Program-made: the position numbers and the translations under genes
The notes under the pieces: generated by a model
The model's input: the letters and a program-made list of their open reading frames with translations, nothing else
The model's database searches: none
What the model was told of the DNA's origin: nothing
Assembly (NCBI GenBank): GCA_027306745.1
Contig: DAHUZD010000098.1
Coordinates: 1 to 6,680, forward strand
Direction: 5' to 3'
DNA: 6,680 nucleotides
Origin: Acidobacteriaceae bacterium
GTDB taxonomy: Bacteria > Acidobacteriota > Terriglobia > Terriglobales > Acidobacteriaceae
Shown: one piece after another, positions 1-5,930 of the stretch
How positions within the stretch are numbered: position 1 is the stretch's first letter
How the letters are laid out: the number at the start of each line of letters is the position of its first letter

Positions 1-1156
1 ACTCCAGCGCCAGCACTCCGCCGAGAATGCGCACCTGGCCCACGCAAGGAATCTCTGCCAGCCGGGATTGGCGCGCCTGATAAATGCGCTCCAACGCCGC
101 CACACGCGCAAGAGAATTTTCTTTGTGCAGCAACTCCAAACTGGCAATGGCCACCGCGCAGGCCAGTGGATTGGCGGTAAACGAGTGGCCGTGAAAAAAC
201 GTCTTGCGCCGGTCGGTACTCAAAAATGCTTCGTAGATTTTTTCACTCGCCGCCGTGACGCCCAGCGGCAGGTATCCCGCGGTCAGGGCTTTGGACAGGC
301 ACATCAAGTCCGGCGTGATCTGTGCATGTTCGCAGGCAAACAATTTTCCGGTGCGGCCAAAGCCGGTCAACACCTCATCGGCAATCATCAGCACGCCGTG
401 CTCATCGCACAAAGCACGCACTTCGCGCAAAAACTCCACCGGCCACGTGATCATGCCGCCCGCGGCTTGCAGCATCGGCTCCACCAACACTGCGGCGATA
501 CGATCCCCATGCGAGGCAAAGGCGGTGCGTAGACTACCCAGACAGTCGATCGAACACTGCGCGCGCTCCAACCCCAGCGGACAACGATAGCAATAGGGCG
601 CATGCACGCGCTCTACCGCAAACAGCATGGGCCGAAAGGATTCCGTGAAGAGCGATTCCGCGCTGGCCGACATCGCGCCCACCGTATCGCCGTGGTAGGC
701 ATGGTCGAGCGTGATGAAAATCTGCCGCTGCTCCTGCCCCTGATTGCGCCAGTATTGCAGCGCCATCTTCAACGCAACCTCAACGGCGGTCGAGCCGTTG
801 TCGGAGTAAAAAATTCGGCTCAACCCCGGCGGCAACACGCGCACAAGCCGCTCGGCCAGCGTGGCTGCGGGTTGATGCGTGCATCCGGCAAAAACAACCT
901 GCTCCAGCTCGCCCGCCTGCCTGCGCAACGCCTCACCTATATAAGGATGGCAGTGTCCGTGAATGTTGACCCACCAGGAGGAGATGCCATCCAAGATGCG
1001 CTGGCCTTGCGGCGTGTATAGATACACGCCCTCACCGCGCGCGATGGGCACCGGCGCAGGCGCGGTCTGCATCTGCGTGTACGGATGCCACAGCTTCTCG
1101 CGGTCCCAGCGCTGCCAATCGACCTCGGCAGCAGCGTTTTGCTGCGGCTGGCTCAT
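1..1156 (-). CDS. bioA: BioA/BioK-type 7,8-diaminononanoate aminotransferase (3' end beyond window)
   Basis: This PLP-dependent class III aminotransferase converts KAPA (8-amino-7-oxononanoate) to 7,8-diaminononanoate (DAPA) in the cytoplasm. The visible part is 385 residues; relatives run to about 430-450, so roughly the last 50 are outside the window and no stop is reached. Visible landmarks are HPYTQM (24-29, its Tyr matching a substrate-site Tyr of E. coli BioA), DGISSWWVNIHGH (56-68), SDNGS for the PLP phosphate (118-122), AYHGDTVGAMS (153-163), DEVLTGFGRTG with the PLP-pyridine Asp260, and SKALTAGYLPLG with the Schiff-base Lys289. The segment FFHGHSFTANPLACA (320-334) reads more like Bacillus BioK, which uses lysine as amino donor, than E. 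coli BioA, which uses S-adenosylmethionine. The donor is therefore open. Cys189, 192, 201 and 205 form a CxxC-x8-CxxxC cluster. The ATG overlaps the bioD stop as ATGA and follows AAGAGGTG with a 5-base spacer, so the start is firm and translation is probably coupled to bioD. Confidence 0.95.
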   Translation of the reverse strand, partial: MSQPQQNAAAEVDWQRWDREKLWHPYTQMQTAPAPVPIARGEGVYLYTPQGQRILDGISSWWVNIHGHCHPYIGEALRRQAGELEQVVFAGCTHQPAATLAERLVRVLPPGLSRIFYSDNGSTAVEVALKMALQYWRNQGQEQRQIFITLDHAYHGDTVGAMSASAESLFTESFRPMLFAVERVHAPYCYRCPLGLERAQCSIDCLGSLRTAFASHGDRIAAVLVEPMLQAAGGMITWPVEFLREVRALCDEHGVLMIADEVLTGFGRTGKLFACEHAQITPDLMCLSKALTAGYLPLGVTAASEKIYEAFLSTDRRKTFFHGHSFTANPLACAVAIASLELLHKENSLARVAALERIYQARQSRLAEIPCVGQVRILGGVLALE

Positions 1157-1830
1157 GCGCGCACCTCTTGCGCCATCCAAGTGGCCAGCGAGTTTTGCGC
1201 ATCCAATTCACTGAGCGCCCATGCGCCCAGCGCCTCTGTGGTCAGCCGGGAAAACTGCATCATCTCGCCCAGCACGGGTACGCGGCCATACTGTTCTATG
1301 GCGCGACGATTCTCTGCATTGCGCTCGCCCACCATCACCACGCCGACGATCGGCAACGAGCGAGCGCGCAGCGCTTCCAGCGTCAGCAGTGTGTGGATGA
1401 TAGTGCCCAGCGAGGAGCGCGCCACCACCAGCGCCGGCAGGCGCAACGCTGCGATCAGGTCGCTCATCTTCTGCTCATCATTCAGTGGAACCAACAGACC
1501 GCCTGCACCTTCCACGACCCATGCACGCTTCTGGCTCGCGCTTTGCGCAGGACGCAGCACATCGCCCATCTGGATCGTGACGCCATGCAGACGCGCCGAC
1601 AGATGCGGCGAAAGCGGACGCGGCAGGCGAATGCCCTCGTCGCAAATCTCCGCATCCGCACATGCGCCCAGCGCGCGCACGGTCGCCGTGTCGTCATCCT
1701 CTGGCCAGCCCGTCTGCACTGGCTTCCAATAGCCCAGCGCACCGCACCGGCGATAGCGATGCAGCAACGCCGCGCAAACGGTGGTCTTGCCGATGCCCGT
1801 GTCGGTACCGGTGACAAAGATGCCCTTCAT
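1153..1830 (-). CDS. bioD: Dethiobiotin synthetase
   Basis: BioD closes the ureido ring of dethiobiotin from DAPA, CO2 and ATP, the step before BioB. The 225 residues match the family's usual length. Seen in order: the Walker A P-loop GTDTGIGKTT (8-17, Lys15), the catalytic-type lysine in YWKPVQTG (Lys36, Thr40), an acidic metal-site stretch EDDDTA (44-49), SPHLSARL (74-81), the VEGAGGLLVPL motif (106-116, Glu107), and the nucleotide-side segments LGTIIHTLLTLEAL (141-154) and GVVMVGE (163-169). Two positions are unusual. The Asn of the family's typical INH motif is Ile145 here, and the Asn matching E. coli Asn175, an adenine contact, is Val167. The catalytic residues are intact, so it should be active, but nucleotide preference may be altered. 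The ATG at 1830 overlaps the bioF stop (ATGA), and the bioD stop overlaps the bioA start in the same way. Confidence 0.96.
   Translation of the reverse strand: MKGIFVTGTDTGIGKTTVCAALLHRYRRCGALGYWKPVQTGWPEDDDTATVRALGACADAEICDEGIRLPRPLSPHLSARLHGVTIQMGDVLRPAQSASQKRAWVVEGAGGLLVPLNDEQKMSDLIAALRLPALVVARSSLGTIIHTLLTLEALRARSLPIVGVVMVGERNAENRRAIEQYGRVPVLGEMMQFSRLTTEALGAWALSELDAQNSLATWMAQEVRA
1162..1169 (-). promoter_or_regulatory. bioA ribosome-binding site within the end of bioD
   Basis: AAGAGGTG, the same octamer as at bioD, lies 5 bases before the bioA ATG, inside the last codons of bioD (QEVRA-stop). The next overlap is again ATGA. This fixes the bioA start and suggests translation is coupled down the cluster. 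Confidence 0.8.
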
Positions 1831-2978
1831 GCGTACACCTCTTTGGCCAGCGCTGCTTGCAGGCAGGCAACAAAACGATGCAGCGTCGGCAGGTCAAGCC
1901 CGGTGTTGACGCTGAGCCGCAGGCGCGCCGTTCCTTCGGGCACAGTCGGCGGACGAATCGCGCGCACATCGAAGCCCTCAGCCTGCAAATCCTCCGCCAC
2001 CTGTACCGCGCGCGCATTGTCTCCCAGCACGATGGGGACGATCTGCGAGCCATCGCGGGCGACCGGCAATCCGGCGTCGGCCAACAGCTCGCGCAACTGC
2101 GCAGTGATTGCATGCAAGTGCGTGCGCCGCTCCGGTTCCGCGGCAAGTATGTCCAGCGCAGCGTCGATGGCTGCTGCAATCGCGGGCGGCGGCGCGGTCG
2201 AGAACAAAAACGTCCGCGCCCGCTGCACCAGATATTCCATGGCCCAGGCCGGCCCGCAGACGAAGGCTCCGCTCGCGCCCAAGGCCTTGCCCGCCGAGCG
2301 CATGGTGAGAAAGACATCCTCTGCGACGCCTGCTTCCTCCAGCAACCCCGTGCCGCGTGCTCCATACACCCCCACAGCGTGGGCCTCGTCCACGATCAAC
2401 GCGGTATCCGTCTCGCGGCACAGCGCCGCATACGCACGCATCGGCGCGATGTCGCCATCCATGCTGAAGAGTGATTCCGTAACGAGATACTTTTGCCCCG
2501 CACCGTGCTCCGCGTATAGCAGACGCCGCAACGCATCGAGATCCGCGTGAGGAAAGATTTTCTTGTTGGCTTTGCCGAGTCGCATGCCATCGATCAAACT
2601 GGCGTGGTTCAGGCGGTCGAAGAAGACCGTGTCGCCCTCTTCTAAAAATGTGGAGAGCATGGCCAGATTGGCCGCATAGCCGGTGCTGAAGTATAGCGCC
2701 GACTCCGCGCCCACCCAGTGCGCAAATCTCTGTTCGATGGCGGAGAACTCCGCGCGTTCGCCACGCAAGAGGCGCGAGCCAGTCGAGCCGCAGCCCAACT
2801 GCATCACCGCTGCGGCCATGCGCTGTTTCAGGCGCGGATCGGCGGCCAGTTGCAGATAATCGTTGGAGCAAAGATCGACGCCGGTCGGTGGACGCACACT
2901 GCGACGGAGACCTTCTGCCTGCAAGCGCTGCAAGCGACTGCGCACACGACGCTCCAGCGCGGTCTGCGTCTGCGGCAT
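1827..2978 (-). CDS. bioF: 8-amino-7-oxononanoate (KAPA) synthase
   Basis: BioF is a PLP enzyme of the alpha-oxoamine synthase family that condenses a pimeloyl thioester with L-alanine to give KAPA and CO2, the first ring-assembly step of biotin synthesis. From the chosen ATG it is 383 residues, close to E. coli BioF (384). Visible motifs are LCSNDYLQL (36-44), GCGSTGSRLLRG (62-73), FDRLNHASLIDG with the PLP-stacking His125 (120-131), DEAHAVGVYG with Asp197 and His200 (197-206), SAGKALGASGAF with the Schiff-base Lys231 (228-239), and the C-terminal RPPTVPEGTARLRLS (342-356). Other family members (Kbl, HemA, serine palmitoyltransferase) share this fold, but the position between bioB and bioD settles the role. 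The frame is open up to an ATG at 3050, which would add 24 residues inside the bioB 3' end. I prefer 2978, four bases after the bioB stop, because that matches family length. Its ribosome site is weak: GAGG lies only 2 bases before the ATG, and GGGGAT sits slightly further upstream. Confidence 0.95.
   Translation of the reverse strand: MPQTQTALERRVRSRLQRLQAEGLRRSVRPPTGVDLCSNDYLQLAADPRLKQRMAAAVMQLGCGSTGSRLLRGERAEFSAIEQRFAHWVGAESALYFSTGYAANLAMLSTFLEEGDTVFFDRLNHASLIDGMRLGKANKKIFPHADLDALRRLLYAEHGAGQKYLVTESLFSMDGDIAPMRAYAALCRETDTALIVDEAHAVGVYGARGTGLLEEAGVAEDVFLTMRSAGKALGASGAFVCGPAWAMEYLVQRARTFLFSTAPPPAIAAAIDAALDILAAEPERRTHLHAITAQLRELLADAGLPVARDGSQIVPIVLGDNARAVQVAEDLQAEGFDVRAIRPPTVPEGTARLRLSVNTGLDLPTLHRFVACLQAALAKEVYA
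1836..1843 (-). promoter_or_regulatory. bioD ribosome-binding site within the end of bioF
   Basis: AAGAGGTG lies 5 bases before the bioD ATG and inside the last codons of bioF (KEVYA-stop). With the ATGA stop/start overlap this is a classic translational-coupling arrangement and it fixes the bioD start. Confidence 0.8.
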
Positions 2979-2982
2979 GGCC

Positions 2983-3999
2983 TCAATCCCCGGCACTGGC
3001 GGAGCAACCCTGGCGTGCACCACCAGAAAGCGTGGCAAAGAGCGCATCATCTGCGGACTGCCCTGCGTTGGGCGTGGTCAAAAGTTTTTCGCCGATGAAG
3101 ACGGAATTGGCTCCGGCAAAGAGGGCCAGCAGTTGCGCTTCGCGCGACAGATGCACGCGCCCGGCAGAGAGACGCACGCGCGACTTGGGCATCAGAATGC
3201 GCGCCACGGCGATGGTGCGCACCAGATCCGGCACGGAGACCTCCGGAGCTTGCGCCAGCGGCGTGCCCGCAATCGGCATCAACATGTTGATGGGCACCGA
3301 TTCCGGCTGCGGATTCAGCGTGGCCAGTTCAGCCAGCATGGCGCAGCGGTCGCGCTCGTTTTCGCCCATACCCAAAATGCCGCCACTGCACACGGTCAGG
3401 CCAGCCGCGCGCGCGGCATGCAGCGTTTGCTGGCGATCATCATAGGTGCGCGTGGTGACGATCTTCGGGTAATGCTCGCGGCTGGTGTCCACGTTGTGGT
3501 TGTAGGCGTCAAGGCCGGCCTCTTTCAATTGCCGGGCCTGATCGAGCGTCAACATGCCCAGCGTGGTGCAGGCCTCCATGCCCAGCGATTTGACGATGCG
3601 CACCATCTCCAGCACGCGCTCAAACTGTTCGCCTTCGGGAGCCTGTCGCCAAGCCGCGCCCATGCAGAAGCGCTCCGCACCGCTCTCCTTGGCCTGCTTG
3701 GCCGCGTGGCGCACATCGTCCAGCGAGAGCAGCGGCTGGCGCTCCAACCCGGTTTTGTGATGCGCCGACTGCGAACAATAGCCGCAATCCTCTGGGCAGC
3801 CGCCGGTTTTGATCGATAGCAAAACGCAGCGCTGAATATCCTCCGGCTCATGATGTGCGCGGTGCACCGTGTGCGCTTCATAAAGCAGGTCAAAGAATGG
3901 CTTTTGATACAAGGCCAGCGCGGTCTGGGTCAGGGCAGCCACGGTGGCCGGATTTTCCTGGGTTTGCATGGCAGTGGACATGCCCTCATCATCGGTCAT
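2983..3999 (-). CDS. bioB: Biotin synthase (radical SAM)
   Basis: BioB inserts sulfur between C6 and C9 of dethiobiotin using a 5'-deoxyadenosyl radical, the last step to biotin. With the start at 3999 it has 338 residues (E. coli BioB has 346). The radical-SAM 4Fe-4S cluster ligands are in [19 protein letters not shown] (Cys68, Cys72, Cys75). The ligands of the sacrificial 2Fe-2S cluster are Cys112 (RFCMGAAW), Cys144 (EACTTLGML), Cys204 (TVCSGG) and Arg276 (VRLSAGR); the 72-residue spacing from Cys204 to Arg276 equals that in E. coli. YNHNVDTS (166-173), [13 protein letters not shown] (236-248) and the C-terminal GEKLLTTPN (303-311) are typical. The start is uncertain: ATGs at 3999, 3981 and 3969 all precede the conserved domain and none has a well-placed ribosome site. 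The frame stays open to a GTG at 4083, but that would place the terminator hairpin inside the gene. BioB leads the bioBFDA cluster. Confidence 0.96.
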   Translation of the reverse strand: MTDDEGMSTAMQTQENPATVAALTQTALALYQKPFFDLLYEAHTVHRAHHEPEDIQRCVLLSIKTGGCPEDCGYCSQSAHHKTGLERQPLLSLDDVRHAAKQAKESGAERFCMGAAWRQAPEGEQFERVLEMVRIVKSLGMEACTTLGMLTLDQARQLKEAGLDAYNHNVDTSREHYPKIVTTRTYDDRQQTLHAARAAGLTVCSGGILGMGENERDRCAMLAELATLNPQPESVPINMLMPIAGTPLAQAPEVSVPDLVRTIAVARILMPKSRVRLSAGRVHLSREAQLLALFAGANSVFIGEKLLTTPNAGQSADDALFATLSGGARQGCSASAGD

Positions 4000-4029
4000 G
4001 GCGGCGGGCCAGGGCAAGTGGGCAGCAAC

Positions 4030-4062
4030 AAAAAAAATGGCAGAGCGGTTGCCCGCTCTGCC
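4030..4062 (-). terminator. Rho-independent terminator after the permease gene
   Basis: Positions 4039-4048 (GGCAGAGCGG) and 4053-4062 (CCGCTCTGCC) form a perfect 10-bp GC-rich stem around a 4-base loop. On the minus strand the hairpin is followed, after one A, by eight T residues (4037-4030). It begins 21 bases after the permease stop codon. On the plus strand no T-tract follows, so it acts in one direction only. It ends just 30 bases before the first candidate bioB start, so it could also serve as a partial terminator or attenuator for the bio genes. Confidence 0.88.
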
Positions 4063-4083
4063 TCCGCAATAAAACCGTGGCAC

Positions 4084-5853
4084 TTAGGCGCTGCGAGTCA
4101 CCAGCGTGGTTCGCCCGGTGGCCTTGCTGGAGCGCACAAAGTAGATGCCTCCATAGATCGCCCAAACGCCTGCTATACCGAGGGCCAGCAGTGGCTCCAT
4201 CTTGGTGCCGTAGCCCATAAAGGGGCCGACCAAGTAGAAGATCATGCAAGCCAGATTCGCCAGCAGACCAAAGACCGGGATCAGCAGGTGTTTGACCACG
4301 CTGAACTTCGGGTGGTTGTGGTAGGCGACGATGCAGGTGACGCAGCTCAACATATAGAGCAAGAAGGTTCCAAAGTTGGAAGCCAGCGTCACGGTGAGCA
4401 ACGAGTTGGGCAGCTCGGCCATCTTGTCGTGCGTCGTGTAACCGAAGCTCGACCAGAAGCCGTGCGGAATGGCTTGAATGACCGCATCCGCCGGAGCGCC
4501 CGCATCACCGAAAACCGCCATGACGCCGACCACGCCGATGACAGCCGAGATGATGGCCAGCAGCCAAATGGCGCGATGCGGCGTGCGATTGGCCTCATGC
4601 AAGCCGCCCAGATGATCGGGCAGTTCCTGATCCTTGCCCATCGCATAGGTAACGCGCGCGCCTGTGTTCATGCAGGAGAGCGTGGTGCCTATGATGGCCA
4701 AGAAGACCGTGAAGGCTTCTATCAGCATGAAGGTGCGTCCATGGCCCTGGCCAAAGAGAGCGTCGCCGATGACGATCATCATGTCACCGATCGGAGCCGC
4801 AGAGGCCGAAGCGTAGGACATGGGATAGCCCGTATTCAAAAAGTAGTTCGCCGCGAAATACTCAATGAGATAACAGAAGGCTCCCTGCACCAACAATGAG
4901 GTGATGACCGCAATCGGTACGTCGCGCTTCGGATTCTTCGCCTCGCCGCCCATCGCGGTGACGGACTCGAATCCGACCAGGATCAGAATCGCAACCGTAG
5001 CCTGCACAAAGACCCAGCCAATCTTATGCACGCCAATCACGGAAGCAACCGTCGGATGGCTGACGAAGGCTCCTGTGCTGTCGTTCGCCGGATAGGCGAT
5101 CTGGAAGGGCACCGGCTTGCCGCTGGCATCCAGCAAAGGCTGCGGAATGCTGTTGGCATCGCGCACGATGGTGGTCGTCGCCTGCCCGCCCGTGGTGGTC
5201 GTGGTGGTGGCGAACTGATACGTGTACGCATCGCCCGACGTTGGATCAAACTGATACGCCACACTGCCCGGAGCATGATTCATGCGATAGCCCAGCGCCA
5301 GCACGGCAAAGACCAGCAACGCAGAAATCTGAATCACGTTAATGGCAATGTTGATCGAGGTCGATCCGTTGACGCCGCGCTGCGCAATATAGGCGACGAC
5401 AAACGAGAAGACTACCGCAATCACCGCCATGAACATCGGCCCCGGGTTGGAGGCGCTCATGAACGTCGGCCATAGAGTTCCTGTTAGATAGCCGCAGAGC
5501 ACACCCATCACAGCCACCATCACGCCGGGATAGATCCAGTAGTACAGATGCGAACCCCAGCCGACGATAAACTTGGCCAGACGGGCCAGTCTCCAGGCCT
5601 TCTCGTGGTTCAAGAAGGACTGCTCGGCAAAGTAGTAAGAGCTGCCCGTGCCAGGGTAGAGCTTGGCCATTTCTGCATAGCAGACCGCAGTCGCCAGGCA
5701 GAGCAGCAGCGCCACCACGATGCCCAGCCACATGGATGGCCCGGTCACCCCGGTGTTCGCTTGGATTGCAAAGGTGAGCCACAGGAACGCTCCGGGCGCA
5801 ATCAGCGCCATCGCATTCATCGTAAGTCCGGTCAGGCCTAATGTAGCCTGCAT
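4084..5853 (-). CDS. APC-superfamily amino acid permease-like transporter
   Basis: This is an inner-membrane secondary transporter of the amino acid-polyamine-organocation type. From the ATG it has 589 residues and about 12 hydrophobic segments: roughly 7-30, 41-62, 95-125, 138-158, 167-189, 277-300, 312-338, 372-396, 428-449, 484-511, 521-544 and 553-574. Family-typical sequence includes LGLTGLTMNAMALIAPGAFL (5-24) in helix 1, GFESVTAMGGEAKNPKRDVP (294-313) after helix 6, and GARVTYAMGKDQELPDHLGG (398-417) with TPHRAIW (424-430). An unusually long loop (about 190-276) between helices 5 and 6 carries a threonine run ATTTTTTGG near 216-223. The substrate cannot be assigned. The ATG at 5853 has no ribosome site at a proper distance. 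A strong AAGGAG at 5891-5886 lies 8 bases before an in-frame CTG at 5877, which would add eight residues reading (M)ADNQPVE. The gene follows the porin gene in the same direction and ends at a terminator. Confidence 0.88.
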   Translation of the reverse strand: MQATLGLTGLTMNAMALIAPGAFLWLTFAIQANTGVTGPSMWLGIVVALLLCLATAVCYAEMAKLYPGTGSSYYFAEQSFLNHEKAWRLARLAKFIVGWGSHLYYWIYPGVMVAVMGVLCGYLTGTLWPTFMSASNPGPMFMAVIAVVFSFVVAYIAQRGVNGSTSINIAINVIQISALLVFAVLALGYRMNHAPGSVAYQFDPTSGDAYTYQFATTTTTTGGQATTTIVRDANSIPQPLLDASGKPVPFQIAYPANDSTGAFVSHPTVASVIGVHKIGWVFVQATVAILILVGFESVTAMGGEAKNPKRDVPIAVITSLLVQGAFCYLIEYFAANYFLNTGYPMSYASASAAPIGDMMIVIGDALFGQGHGRTFMLIEAFTVFLAIIGTTLSCMNTGARVTYAMGKDQELPDHLGGLHEANRTPHRAIWLLAIISAVIGVVGVMAVFGDAGAPADAVIQAIPHGFWSSFGYTTHDKMAELPNSLLTVTLASNFGTFLLYMLSCVTCIVAYHNHPKFSVVKHLLIPVFGLLANLACMIFYLVGPFMGYGTKMEPLLALGIAGVWAIYGGIYFVRSSKATGRTTLVTRSA

Positions 5854-5885
5854 TTCAACTGGCTGATTGTCCGCCAGCCCGTAAT

Positions 5886-5891
5886 CTCCTT
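5886..5891 (-). promoter_or_regulatory. Strong ribosome-binding site, likely serving a CTG start at 5877
   Basis: The minus strand reads AAGGAG here. It is 32 bases from the first ATG of the permease frame, too far to serve it, but exactly 8 bases before an in-frame CTG (5877-5875) followed by GCG, an alanine codon common in second position. No ATG, GTG or TTG start exists in this frame between the upstream in-frame TGA and the ATG at 5853. The site therefore points to non-standard CTG initiation. Confidence 0.6.
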
Positions 5892-5930
5892 CCAGATTGG
5901 TATTGCCCTTGATTGCAGATCAAACCGTTC

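Noticed and set aside
68..1021. Two plus-strand open frames (68-532 and 602-1021) at the left edge
   Set aside because: The minus strand here carries a continuous bioA frame with its PLP-binding motifs. These frames are its antisense shadows.
1168..2550. 460-codon open frame on the plus strand
   Set aside because: It lies wholly antisense to bioD and bioF, whose protein motifs are unmistakable. Its translation is a low-complexity mix rich in Arg, Ala and Ser, typical of an antisense frame in GC-rich coding DNA.
2979..3050. Longer bioF with an ATG at 3050
   Set aside because: The extra 24 residues overlap the bioB 3' end and exceed family length; the ATG at 2978 gives 383 residues.
2863..3819. 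318-codon open frame on the plus strand
   Set aside because: It is antisense to bioB and the bioF 5' end, with no recognisable domain and antisense-like composition.
4000..4083. Longer bioB starting at a GTG at 4083
   Set aside because: It would translate through the terminator hairpin and T-tract and add a Gly/Pro/Arg stretch not expected in BioB.
3850..4899. 349-codon open frame on the plus strand
   Set aside because: It is antisense to the start of bioB and to the permease, runs through the terminator hairpin, and shows no recognisable domain.
4084..5853. Idea that the permease imports a biotin precursor or lysine for BioA
   Set aside because: Only adjacency supports it, and a strong terminator separates the genes. 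APC sequences do not reveal substrate by inspection.
5909..5923. Inverted repeat TTGAT-TGCAG-ATCAA between porin and permease genes
   Set aside because: The stem is only 5 bp, AT-rich and lacks a following T-tract, so it is not a credible terminator. A regulatory role cannot be supported from one sequence.
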